Positions 36,051-44,559 of a stretch of DNA of 64,000 nucleotides are shown in pieces (position 1 is the first letter of the stretch; each line of letters starts with the position of its first letter). Position numbers and translations under genes: made by a program. The notes under the pieces were generated by a model. The model made no database searches. It was given only the letters and a program-made list of their open reading frames with translations, and was not told the origin of the DNA. The stretch lies in contig CAVZTF010000003.1 of assembly GCA_963778185.1 (NCBI GenBank), forward strand, positions 930,001-994,000, read 5' to 3'. Source of the DNA: RPQJ01 sp963778185 (GTDB taxonomy: Bacteria; Pseudomonadota; Gammaproteobacteria; Steroidobacterales; Steroidobacteraceae).

Positions 36051-36830
36051 TCACTGCGCGAGATCGCGGATTCGCTTCGTCATCGACGGGTCCACCGAGG
36101 CACCGCGCCGTTCCAGGGCGGCGAGAATCGCGAGCGCTGCGTCCGGCGTGAACGAGTATCCCGGCACGAGCCGGGGCAACTCGGTCGCCAGGCCCGGCCG
36201 GCGCTGTTCCAACCGACGCTCGCGATTGAATGGATCGACGCCGGTGGTCGAGGGGGCGTTGGAGACTCGCAGGGCGTCCAGTTCGATCAGCCGGTCGAGC
36301 GCGTGGACCTGAACCATTCGAGTGGCCGACAGCCGTTCGCCGCGATGCCAGCGCTGCAGGCCGACGTACAGGCAGCTCAGCGCTTCGCCCACGATCCACC
36401 CTTCCTCCGGCAGGCGGGCCTCCGGCACCGGTCGACGGGGGACGGCGATGGATTCCGCCACGTCGGGCCGCCGCCACACCACGCGGCCGGGTGCGAATGG
36501 AATCGCCTCGAGCTCCTGCGGTTCGAAGACGGCGAACTCGCAGAAGACCCCGTCGTTCGAGAGCGCCTTGTGGCCGTCCACCGTGTTCCGGAAATGCCAC
36601 GCCAGCGGGTGCGCGGCCTCCAGCCAGTCGAGGCTGTCGATGTAGCGGGCCTTGTGGCCCGGATCGACGATCACGAAGAAGTCGAGATCGGAGTATTGAT
36701 CCAGGCGATGACGCTCGAGCCCCGCCGAACCGAGGGCGACCAGGGCCTGCACGTGTCCGCTCTGGCGCAGCGCCGCGCCGATGTCATCGAGTCTGGCCAG
36801 CAGCTGCTCGGGTCCGGTCGAGTGGGTCAT
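36051..36830 (-). CDS. Nucleotidyltransferase-domain protein
   Basis: A 259-residue cytoplasmic protein with the nucleotidyltransferase signature GSAGLERHRLDQYSDLDFF at about 34-52, with metal-binding Asp48 and Asp50. The rest is helical and resembles the aminoglycoside/lincosamide nucleotidyltransferase-like family of unknown substrate. GAGGTG precedes the ATG. It converges on the oxidoreductase operon. A resistance role is not implied by the motif alone. Confidence 0.8.
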   Translation of the reverse strand: MTHSTGPEQLLARLDDIGAALRQSGHVQALVALGSAGLERHRLDQYSDLDFFVIVDPGHKARYIDSLDWLEAAHPLAWHFRNTVDGHKALSNDGVFCEFAVFEPQELEAIPFAPGRVVWRRPDVAESIAVPRRPVPEARLPEEGWIVGEALSCLYVGLQRWHRGERLSATRMVQVHALDRLIELDALRVSNAPSTTGVDPFNRERRLEQRRPGLATELPRLVPGYSFTPDAALAILAALERRGASVDPSMTKRIRDLAQ

Positions 36831-37111
36831 GAATCACCTCGGAACTCGGCGCGAAAAGATCCTGCACTGTAGCGCAGGCTCTGCGGGTGGCGGGTGGCTG
36901 AACGCCCATCGCCCGAGGGCCGCACCTGGCGTGCGTTACCAGGACCACAGGGGAGCCTCGGAGTGCCAAGCCAGAGAACGAGGAAGACGCAGCCAGGGTG
37001 ACGGCTCAGGACTGCAGCGCGGACGTTTGCGGATGACGGAGTTCGGCCAGGAGCAGCCCGTCGCGCCCGCGACTCACTCGCCGCGGTAGCGGACGTTCGA
37101 TGGCAAGTTGC
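36831..37111. other. Gap with no recognised gene; GCGGACGTT repeated
   Basis: These 281 bases give no convincing protein on either strand. The only structure noticed is GCGGACGTT at 37019-37027 and again at 37089-37097. The stretch adjoins an integrase remnant and may be residue of an insertion. Confidence 0.35.
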
Positions 37112-37225
37112 TTAGCGCTCCCCCGCGTGCAGCGGTACAGCCAGCGCATCGTCCAGCGAACTGAGGATACCTGTGCCACGGTTCAAGACATGCGTGTAGA
37201 TCATCGTGGTGTCCACATGGCGACG
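37112..37225 (-). pseudogene. C-terminal remnant of a tyrosine recombinase (integrase)
   Basis: One minus-strand frame reads HVDTTMIYTHVLNRG followed by TGILSSLDDALAVPL and a TAA at 37112-37114. TTMIYTHVLNRG with the catalytic Tyr is the near-invariant end of integron and phage integrases (usual form DVRTTMIYTHVLNRGG). Nothing upstream continues the integrase, because the sequence changes to a Tat-signal gene in another frame. This marks an old integration or deletion boundary. Confidence 0.7.
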
Positions 37226-37437
37226 GGGCCGATGGCCAGCTCCGCCACGCCGCCTGCCATGACCGCTCCAATGGCCACGAAACCGCGGCGTGAGAGGCGC
37301 GCCGAATCTTCAATCCTGGTGTTCATGGCAGTGTCCGTGTCGGCGGTTTTCGGCGAGCGACTACTCATGCCTTCACTTCTGCTATGTGTTTGCGGCTTAG
37401 CTCGGGCAGTGCCTGCAACCGACCCGACGGTGGTCAT
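37201..37437 (-). pseudogene. Truncated Tat-signal protein
   Basis: About 78 residues starting at the ATG at 37435-37437 (a TTG at 37441-37443 overlaps the crotonase stop). It contains RLSRRGFVAIGAVMAGG, a twin-arginine signal with SRRGF, and ends within a few residues at WTPR, where the DNA becomes the integrase remnant. The gene was presumably the downstream partner of the crotonase and lost its mature domain when the integrase sequence replaced it. An inner ATG (MNTRIEDSA) is the likely original start. Confidence 0.5.
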
Positions 37438-37439
37438 GC

Positions 37440-38420
37440 TCAAAAGTCAGGATCCGGGAATTTTGGCTCGCGGCCCTCGTGAAAGGCCCGGCTGCCCTCG
37501 ACGCGGTCCGGATGAACTACCGAGCGCCAGTGCTGGTCCATCATGATCGCGCTGGCCTGCTCGATGGTCTCGCCTGACCCGAGAACGACCGCACGCTTGA
37601 CTGCCTGGACTGCCGTCGGCGAGTTGCTGGCGATGGTGTTCGCGATACGCAGCACCGCGGGCATGAGCTCCGAGCGCGGGTAGATTTCGTTGACCATGCC
37701 CAATCGGTACGCCTCCTTGGCGCTGAGCGGCTCCCCGGTCATCAGCATCTGCATCGCCTTTCCCGGTGGAAGCAGGCGCGGCAGAAAAACCGGCGCGCCG
37801 CCACCGGCAGACAGCCCAACGATCGCTTCCGGCTGGCTGAAGGCAGAATCGTCGGATGCGATGATGAAGTCCGTGCTGATGGCGATCTCGCAGCCACCAC
37901 CGTATGCCATTCCATCGACGGCAGCGATGATCGGCCGGCGGAACTGACGTACCGTGTAGATGAGCCGATCAAAAACCTGCCGTTGGCGCAGCCACTGTTC
38001 CTTCGTCATCTCCTTGCGCTGGAACAGGTCACCACCGACCGAGAATGCCCGATCTCCGGCTCCCGTGAGAATCACCACTCGAATCGAGACTCGAGCAGCG
38101 ATCGACTCCAGCGCTTCGATCATCTCCGCCGCCAGCTCGGTCGTGATCGCGTTGTCGGCCTGAGGTCGGTTCAGGGTGACCACGGCGACCTTGCCATCGG
38201 ACAGATAGTCAACGAGCACCAGGTGATCAGGCTCCACAGCGCTGGTCGGCGCCCGGTAACCGAGTTTCGCCATGCGCGTAGACGCCTCAGTCTGCCTGGG
38301 CGCCGTCTGCGGCTGGGCTTGTGGCGTCGCCTGTCCCCACGCTAGAACCGGCATGCCCAGAGCAATGAAGGACAGCGGCGATTGTGAGCGATCGAATACC
38401 AAGCATTTTATTACTCCCAT
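37440..38420 (-). CDS. Enoyl-CoA hydratase/crotonase family protein with N-terminal signal sequence
   Basis: A 326-residue crotonase. The two acid residues of hydratases are present 20 apart, Glu178 (AYGGGCEIA) and Glu198 (SQPEAIVGLS), and the oxyanion-hole segments (DRAFSVGGDL; MAYGGGC) are intact, so it looks active. The first 31 residues include a hydrophobic core SPLSFIALGMPVLAWGQA with an AxA-like cleavage point, which a cytoplasmic CoA enzyme should not need. Starting at Met50 would give a plain cytosolic crotonase. It overlaps a truncated Tat gene and follows an exported rhodanese and a Tat-signal desulfinase-like gene. Confidence 0.85.
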   Translation of the reverse strand: MGVIKCLVFDRSQSPLSFIALGMPVLAWGQATPQAQPQTAPRQTEASTRMAKLGYRAPTSAVEPDHLVLVDYLSDGKVAVVTLNRPQADNAITTELAAEMIEALESIAARVSIRVVILTGAGDRAFSVGGDLFQRKEMTKEQWLRQRQVFDRLIYTVRQFRRPIIAAVDGMAYGGGCEIAISTDFIIASDDSAFSQPEAIVGLSAGGGAPVFLPRLLPPGKAMQMLMTGEPLSAKEAYRLGMVNEIYPRSELMPAVLRIANTIASNSPTAVQAVKRAVVLGSGETIEQASAIMMDQHWRSVVHPDRVEGSRAFHEGREPKFPDPDF

Positions 38421-38546
38421 TCTGAAACCCTGATTCCCGTCCGTCGCGCTCCAGACCGCGCTGACTCACGGCCTGCGCAGGTCCGGTCTGGTCCGCTAGA
38501 GGCTGACGAAGCCGTGGCGGTCGCCGCCGTCTGGCATCGACACGAC

Positions 38547-39134
38547 CTACCGTTCCGTTGGGAGCACCATGCGGACCGGATCGGCCTTGTATGTCCACGG
38601 CAACCCGGAATTCCTCCAGCCGTTGACCATCCGCTGGCCGTTGAAGACGCTCCCCGGGTCCTTCACCGAGTCGCCCTCGAAGCCGTCGGTGATGTTGTAG
38701 ACGTTCTTGAAGCCGGCCTGAGCGAGCGCATTGACGGCCATTGCACTGCGACCCCCTGAACGACACATGACCAGCAAGGTGTCCTCAGGTTTCGCGATAC
38801 TGCGAACCCGATCGACGAAGTCGGGCAACGGCCGCATCGGGAACTGCTTCTTGGCCGCATCCCACTCGAAGGTCTGGGCGGCGAGTGGCACATTCCACGC
38901 CATCTCCGCATGGCCGATGAAGAGGTATTCCTCCGGCGTGCGGACGTCCAGGACCGTCACCTTGTCAGGGGCTGATTGCCATTTTTCGAAGGCCTGTTGC
39001 GCCGTGAGATAGAGGCCGATGGTCGTCTGCTTCTCGGCCGGCAACGGCGTCGTTTCCGCGGCACTCGCGAACGGCGATTCGACCAGGCACGCCATCCCGA
39101 CCGCGATCGCCAGGAACCGAAAAATCGACGCCAT
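38547..39134 (-). CDS. Exported rhodanese-domain sulfurtransferase
   Basis: A 195-residue single rhodanese domain behind a signal peptide (AIAVGMACLVESPFASA). The active-site loop is CRSGGRS with Cys124 as the persulfide carrier, after LDVRTPEEYLFIGHAEMAWN. It should act in the periplasm on thiosulfate, persulfides or a related sulfur donor. It lies between the crotonase and the DszB-like gene on the same strand, about 100 bases from each, so the three are probably one transcription unit concerned with sulfur compounds. Confidence 0.88.
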   Translation of the reverse strand: MASIFRFLAIAVGMACLVESPFASAAETTPLPAEKQTTIGLYLTAQQAFEKWQSAPDKVTVLDVRTPEEYLFIGHAEMAWNVPLAAQTFEWDAAKKQFPMRPLPDFVDRVRSIAKPEDTLLVMCRSGGRSAMAVNALAQAGFKNVYNITDGFEGDSVKDPGSVFNGQRMVNGWRNSGLPWTYKADPVRMVLPTER

Positions 39135-39233
39135 GATCAGATGTCCTCTCTTGCTGCGTTGTCGTATGCGCGGGTGAGCCGAACGTGCGGCCGCCCATCT
39201 GACGGCCGCACGCTGAGTCTCGGACGGCGCGGA

Positions 39234-40523
39234 CTAGCCGATCCGCCTCGATTCCGCCTGCAGTTCGGTCACCTCAGGCAGCTTCTCCGCGGATTTCTTC
39301 TTCCACTGCTCCTCGATCAGGTCCTTGGCCGCCTGCTCCATGAACTCCGGGGCTGCCCAGGCGCGCACGTCAAAGTCGTTCTTGATGTAGCCGTGCTTGA
39401 GCATGAACTCCTTGCCGGTCTCGACGCACTCGAGGTTCTGGGGCGACAGGTTCGGCACCAAGTCGACATCCTTGATGCCCTGATAGGTGTCCTCGGGATC
39501 GCGGTAGAACGTCTGCCGGTCGAGCAGGTGCGCTGCAGCTTCGGGGAACTGGTTGGCCCAGCGGCCCACCTTGATCATGGCCTTCATGTACGTGACCACC
39601 AGTTCGGGGTGCTCGTTGGCCATCACGTCGGTGCAGGTGATCACGGCGGGTGTGTTCGCAACCTGCAGTTTGATAGTCCGGGTAGCGGGTCAGGTCCTCG
39701 ATCATCCTGATCTTGCCGGTGTCCTCCTGCAGGTGCTGGAAGACCTTGCTCTGCGTGTAGATCGCATCGACCTTGCCGCTGAGCAGCGCAGCCTCCATCG
39801 GCCGGAAAGCGAGGTCACGCTTGTGATCACGCGTCGCCCAGAGGTCCGTTGGATTGATCAAGGGCTCCAGCATCTGTGGCTTGTCGTACCAGTCGTCTGG
39901 CGTACGGGAATTCGACGATCTGCGACATCCTTCATGGTCATGTCGTTCAACATGAGCATGTTGGCGATGCCCATGTGCTCCTGGATGCGCCACCAGTCGT
40001 TCTTGATGGTGTTCAGGCTCTTGGAAAGCGCGATCCGCTTGCCCTTCAGGTCCTTCATCCGGTAGATCGGGTCGTCCGTGCGCACGGCCATGCAGCCGCC
40101 CTCGTAGACCCAGGTGCAACCGAGCAGCCGGGTCCTGCGGATATCGGCCTGCACGTGGATCGGGGGGTACAGCCCGCCGAAGCGGATCAGGTTGTCCTGG
40201 TTATGGATGTAGTGCGGATACCAGTCGGTCTCGCGGCGGCTGCGCATGTACGAGTAGTCGATGCCGATCGCCTTGAAGTCGGTCTTGCACCAGCCGAGTT
40301 CCTGGTCGATGTTGTTCGCCGACACCATCGGACAGTTGGTGAAGTAAACCTCCTTCCAGTTCAGGGGCACTGTGCCGCCTTTCCGACCGCCTGACGGTGC
40401 CGCGGGAGCGGCCTGCGCGTGCGCGCCCGGCACGACCGACGCCAGCGCGGCCCCAGCGGCCATCGTTCCGGCAGCGAGCAATGCCTCGCGTCGAGTGAAG
40501 CCGCGTTTCGAATGATCGCTCAT
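39234..40523 (-). pseudogene. Tat-exported DszB-like sulfinate desulfinase / NMT1-type binding protein (frameshifted)
   Basis: About 428 residues once three single extra bases (near 39923, 39901 and 39672) are ignored. The N-terminus has a twin-arginine signal (TRREALLAAGTMAAGAALAS). The mature part has the periplasmic binding protein fold, and from memory it matches the desulfinase DszB at VYFTNCP (Cys64), the His104 to Arg114 pair ten apart (HYIHNQDNLIRFGG), TRLLGCTW and the ending WAAPEF. DszB uses Cys27, His60 and Arg70, also ten apart for the last two. It could also be an ordinary ABC solute-binding protein, but no permease or ATPase is nearby. The breaks may be consensus errors. Confidence 0.65.
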
Positions 40524-40607
40524 GTCCTGCTCCGGTGAGTTTGAGGCCCATGCTCGGGCCAATAGCAGACGGTAGTTCACCAGATGGCCCCCACGCGAGT
40601 TACACAG

Positions 40608-40638
40608 TTTCCGACACTCGAGAGCACATTTTCTGACA
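40608..40638 (+). promoter_or_regulatory. Direct repeat TTTCCGACA / TTTCTGACA, 22-bp period
   Basis: Two 9-base copies with one mismatch start at 40608 and 40630 in the divergent region between the DszB-like and AraC genes. Two-turn spacing of direct repeats is the usual layout of AraC-family operators. Confidence 0.45.
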
Positions 40639-40687
40639 TGCTTTGCTGCGGCTTTCCGCAGTCCTTTCGCCACGGGTCATCGATTGA

Positions 40688-41724
40688 ATGGGTTCCGGAC
40701 GCGCACTTCGCAGATCCCGTGACTCGACGCTCGCGATCGGCCCGCTGTTGGCGGCTCCTGAAGTCCTCGAGCGCCTCGGCGCTGACGTCGCCGCCGTGCT
40801 CGCGGAAGCCCGGATGACGCGCGAGCAGTTCGAGAGTCCTGACAATCTGATCTCGTACGAGGCCATGGGTCGTCTGTTTGCCCGAGGGGTCGCGCACACG
40901 GGTTGCGAGCATCTGGGACTCCTCGTTGGTCAGCCGGGCGGCCTGCATTCCCTGGGTCTGGTCGGTCTGCTCGTGAGATGCTCGAGGGACGTCGGAACGG
41001 CGCTACGAAGTCTGGAGCGCCACTTCCATCTGCGGGTTCGTGGTGCGGCCCTTGGTCCTGGACGTGGACGGTCCCTCGACGCGAATGGGTCACGTCGTTC
41101 ACGACCGAGTCGAGGCGACCGAGCAAATCAACGACGGTGCGCTCGCTGAAGTCTTCAACGTCTTGCGGGTTCTATGTGGAGCCAGGTGGCGGCCGACGGA
41201 GATCCAGTTCGCTCGCCGGATGCCGGCCGACCTTCGCCCGTTCCGGCGTTTCTTCGACGCACCGTTGCGCTTCGATGCGGACATGCACGCCGTGGCATTC
41301 AACTCGCGATGGCTGAGCCACGAGCTCCCGGCCGTCGACCCGGAACTGCAACGCTTGCTGTCCCGGGAGATTGCGCGACTCGAGCAAACGCACGGCGACA
41401 ATTTCCCGGACCAGATCCGGACCGTGCTGCGGTCCTCGCTGTCGACAGGGACCGTCTCGGCCGAAAGCGTCGCCGGGCTATTCTCGATGCACCCGCGGAC
41501 CCTGGCGCGCCGTCTCGAGGAGCTTCGGCACGGGGCTTCGGGAGCTGCTCGACGAGGCGCGCCATGACGCCGCCCGAGAGATGCTGGCGCACACGTCGCT
41601 CGACGTCGGCCAGATAGCAGAGTCGCTGGGCTATGCGCGAACGAGCGTTTTCACCAGGGCCTTTCGTCGTTGGAGCGGCACCACGCCCGTCGCCTGGCGC
41701 AAGATGCACCTAAGCGCGCGGTGA
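40688..41724 (+). pseudogene. AraC family regulator (two +1 frameshifts)
   Basis: Read through two extra bases (one in the GGG at 41034-41036, one near 41526), the gene encodes about 345 residues: an arabinose-binding-like N-terminal domain (LISYEAMGRLFARGVAHTGC, HLGLLVGQPGG, DLRPFRRFFDAPLRFDAD) and a C-terminal HTH pair (VAGLFSMHPRTLARRLEEL, GQIAESLGYARTSVFTRAF, RRWSGTTPVAWR). It is the same type as the regulator at 17.7 kb. It is divergent from the DszB-like gene and the 22-bp-spaced repeats between them suit control of that cluster. As sequenced, it would be truncated. Confidence 0.75.
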
Positions 41725-41902
41725 CCGGACCGGCGTCCGGCCGTTCCGACTCAACGGGCAACGTCCGCTTCCGCGGATCACGGGCGTCGCCGATGGGTCG
41801 TTCTTTCCCGTGCAGGGTCCGCTTTCGGGATCAGGAGATCATCCCCAGGGCGGACGCTCGCTGCAGGCTCGGTGTCGCCGAGTCACTGCACGCGCCGTCG
41901 GC

Positions 41903-42925
41903 TCAGACCAGTCCCTTGTCGTGCAGCTCTTGCTTGAAATAGGCATAGAAGATCGGCGCAGCGATCAAACCCGGAATGCCGAAGGCCGCCTCCATGACCA
42001 GCATCGCGATCAGCAGCTCCCAGGCACGCGCGTTGATGTGCGAGCCGATGATGCGCGCGTTGAGGAAGTACTCGAGCTTGTGGATGACGACGAGGTAGAC
42101 GAACGAGGCGACGGCCACCGGCAGGCCCTGGCTGAGGCTGACGATGAGGATCGCCGTGTTCGAGATCAGGTTGCCAACGATCGGCAGCAGGCCGACGACG
42201 AAGGTGATTGTGACCAGGGACTTGACCAGCGGCAGGTCGACGCCGAACAGGGGCAGCGCGACGCCGAGGTAGAGCCACGTGAAGAACGTGTTGATCGACG
42301 AGATCCAGAACTGCGCGAAGACCACGCGTCGGAACGCGGACGCCAGTCGCTCGGCTTGTCCCGAGATACGTTCGGAGAGCGGGCGCCGATCCGCGTGCCG
42401 CGTGGCCTTCTGGAGCGACAACAGTGCGCCGATGACCATTCCCATCAGCACATGCACCAGCGTGCGTCCGAGATCACGACCGGCGAGCTGCAGGGAGTCC
42501 GAGTGCGAACGCAGCCATTCCACCAGAGTCCGCTGCAACGTATCGGCGTCCTCCGGAACACGGGCGAGCAGTTCGGCTGGCAACTGTGCGCGCGCGTCCT
42601 CGATGATCTGCGCCATCTTCTGCATGAGGATCGGCAGGCTTTCGCCGCTGTTGCGCAGGAGCGCAGTGACGCCGAGGCCGGCGGCGACGAGCGCGGCGAC
42701 GACGACGGTGGCGATCAGCGTCACCGCGAGCAGCCGCGGTCCGTCGCGGCCGAGAGCGCGCAGGCGCAGCCACGGTGTCAGCACGTTGACCAGCTCGAAG
42801 ACGAGCAGGCCGGCCAGCAATGCCGGCAAGAGATGCAGCGTGATGGCAAAGCCGAGCGCGAGTGCGCTGAGGCCCCAGGCGACGATATCGGCACGTGTAA
42901 CGGATCGGGCGATGGCGGTGTTCAT
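41903..42925 (-). CDS. AI-2E family transporter (PerM-like)
   Basis: A 340-residue inner-membrane protein with about seven or eight membrane helices: two N-terminal hairpins (LALGFAITLHLLPALLAGLL; LAVTLIATVVVAALVAAGLG), a long soluble insert (about 95-150), and the C-terminal helices with the family signature TFVVGLLPIVGNLISNTAIL and YLVVIHKLEYFLNARIIGSH. Family members export autoinducer-2 or act as ion antiporters; the substrate here is unknown. It is followed by the convergent end of the AraC gene. Confidence 0.92.
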   Translation of the reverse strand: MNTAIARSVTRADIVAWGLSALALGFAITLHLLPALLAGLLVFELVNVLTPWLRLRALGRDGPRLLAVTLIATVVVAALVAAGLGVTALLRNSGESLPILMQKMAQIIEDARAQLPAELLARVPEDADTLQRTLVEWLRSHSDSLQLAGRDLGRTLVHVLMGMVIGALLSLQKATRHADRRPLSERISGQAERLASAFRRVVFAQFWISSINTFFTWLYLGVALPLFGVDLPLVKSLVTITFVVGLLPIVGNLISNTAILIVSLSQGLPVAVASFVYLVVIHKLEYFLNARIIGSHINARAWELLIAMLVMEAAFGIPGLIAAPIFYAYFKQELHDKGLV

Positions 42926-42949
42926 GGAACGGTACGGTGATCGACGGAG

Positions 42950-43321
42950 TCAGACATTCGTGGTGGAAGCGTCACTGTTCAACATGCAGATGCGGATCAG
43001 CCACTGCCCGTTTGCCTGGCGCTCAAGAATACTCAGCGACGTGCCATTGCCGGAGACGTCCCCTTCAGAGTAAGCGGTATGGCACCAGGCCAGGTCCCCC
43101 GAGGCGCCTGCATTGATGACCTGGAGCTGCTTGTTCCCGCCACCATGGGTCCAATCTCGATGGAGCACGTCGATTGCCTCGCGGCCCAGCGCCGGTGGCG
43201 CATACGGTGAGTACAGCGCCCCGTCCTGGGCAAACAGGGACGCGCAGCCGGCCGCATCGCCGGCCCGATAGGCCCTGGCCATCGTGTCCATGAGCGCCTG
43301 CAATTCATCGTGAATCGACAT
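42950..43321 (-). CDS. SnoaL/NTF2-like polyketide cyclase-family protein
   Basis: A 123-residue NTF2-fold protein with the opening helix MSIHDELQALMDTMARAYRA, DAAGCASLFAQDGALYSPYA and a C-terminal sheet (QWLIRICMLNSD). The ATG at 43319-43321 follows GGGAGGAG, which rules out a longer reading. Such proteins act as small isomerases, hydrolases or binding domains; substrate is not evident. It is divergent from a glutathione S-transferase gene across only 43 bases. Confidence 0.8.
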   Translation of the reverse strand: MSIHDELQALMDTMARAYRAGDAAGCASLFAQDGALYSPYAPPALGREAIDVLHRDWTHGGGNKQLQVINAGASGDLAWCHTAYSEGDVSGNGTSLSILERQANGQWLIRICMLNSDASTTNV

Positions 43322-43364
43322 TGCTCCTCCCTTTGGTCGACACGGGGCGTGGTACCCTTTTTCC

Positions 43365-43976
43365 ATGATGACCAAGCCCAGGCTGATCTATTTCGACGCT
43401 CCGGTCAGTCGCGGGGAGGAGTGCCGCCTCGCCCTGCACCTGGCGGGCATCGACTTCGAAGATGTGCGCGTCAGCGCGGCTGCATGGTACGCGATGAAGG
43501 AGTCGACGCCTTACGGCGGCCTGCCCGTCCTCGAGCTGCCAGCAAAGCCAGCGCTCGCCCACTCCAACGCCATCCTGGTGCTGATAGGTCGCCGCCACGG
43601 CCTGCACCCTGCCGACGACTTCGAGGCAGCGCGCCACGAAGGAATGATGCAGCACGTGGAGACTCTGCGCGCCGTCGTCTCACCGACGCTGCGCATGGAG
43701 GAACCCGAGAAGAAGGCCGCGCGCGAGGCGCTCGTGGCGGGCTACCTGCCCGCGTGGGCGACGGCGGCCGAGAGGAACATCCTCGGCGCTCCATTCTTCG
43801 GCGGCGACCGGCTCCAGGTCGTGGATCTCAAGCTGTACATGGCGGTGCGCTGGTTCATCGGCGGCAAGGTCGATTACATTCCCGCCACGATCTTTGCCGA
43901 CTACCCCAGGCTCGTTGCAGTGCACGACGCAGTGCGAGACCACCCCGGCGTGAAGGACTGGCACGCGAAGCCTTGA
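43365..43976 (+). CDS. Glutathione S-transferase (sigma-like)
   Basis: A 203-residue GST. The thioredoxin-like domain opens PRLIYFDAPVSRGEECRLAL with the probable catalytic Tyr8 or Ser, carries GGLPVLEL before the cis-Pro and AHSNAILVLIGRRHGL for glutathione binding. The helical C-terminal domain includes APFFGGDRLQVVDLKLYMAV. It would conjugate glutathione to electrophiles in the cytoplasm. Divergent from the SnoaL-like gene. Confidence 0.88.
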   Translation: MMTKPRLIYFDAPVSRGEECRLALHLAGIDFEDVRVSAAAWYAMKESTPYGGLPVLELPAKPALAHSNAILVLIGRRHGLHPADDFEAARHEGMMQHVETLRAVVSPTLRMEEPEKKAAREALVAGYLPAWATAAERNILGAPFFGGDRLQVVDLKLYMAVRWFIGGKVDYIPATIFADYPRLVAVHDAVRDHPGVKDWHAKP

Positions 43977-44003
43977 CCCCTGCCCACAGGGAATGCGCCA
44001 GCC

Positions 44004-44429
44004 CTACGCCGCCGCCGACAGCTTCGTACCCAACGGCACGATGACCGCTTCCACCACGTGGATGACGCCGTTCGACGCGGCGATGTCCGGCCGGACAATC
44101 GCGACCCCGTTCAAGAAGACTTCACCGCCATGCCGGGTTACCACCAGCGACGTGCCCGCGACTGACTTGATGTCGCCCTGCGCCAGGTCCTTCGCAGCCA
44201 CGACGCCCGGGACCACGTGGCACGCGAGGACTGTATGGAGCCTGGTTGTGTCCTGCAGGAGCGCCGCGAGCGCGCCCGGCGCGAGACGCTTGAACGCTTC
44301 ATCCGACGGGGCGAACAAGGTGTAAGGGCCTGCCGTGCGCAGTGTGTCGGTCATCGAGGCCGCCGTGAGCGCGTGTAGAAGCGTCGTGAACCTGCCGGCG
44401 TCCGTTGCCGTGTCGATGATGGTCTTCAT
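44004..44429 (-). CDS. Fasciclin (FAS1) domain protein
   Basis: A 141-residue single FAS1 domain: FTTLLHALTAASMTDTL, the H1-like GPYTLFAPSDEAFKRLAPG, DTTRLHTVLACHVVPG and the terminal YH-like segment ASNGVIHVVEAVIVP. No signal peptide is seen with this start. Related proteins bind to surfaces or other proteins. It converges on the GST gene. Confidence 0.9.
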   Translation of the reverse strand: MKTIIDTATDAGRFTTLLHALTAASMTDTLRTAGPYTLFAPSDEAFKRLAPGALAALLQDTTRLHTVLACHVVPGVVAAKDLAQGDIKSVAGTSLVVTRHGGEVFLNGVAIVRPDIAASNGVIHVVEAVIVPLGTKLSAAA

Positions 44430-44559
44430 GAACGGTGCCCCCGCGGCTGTCGTCGAGTTACATGCCTGTCTTGAACGGTCGAGTGTGCGCGCTATTGTCG
44501 TCGCGTGCCGGTTCCAGCGGAAATAAGCACCGCCACTGGATGCGGCAACGCAGCCATCC

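Noticed and set aside
37019..37097. GCGGACGTT pair as attachment sites
   Set aside because: Nine bases is too short, and no core or integrase match supports an att or attC site.
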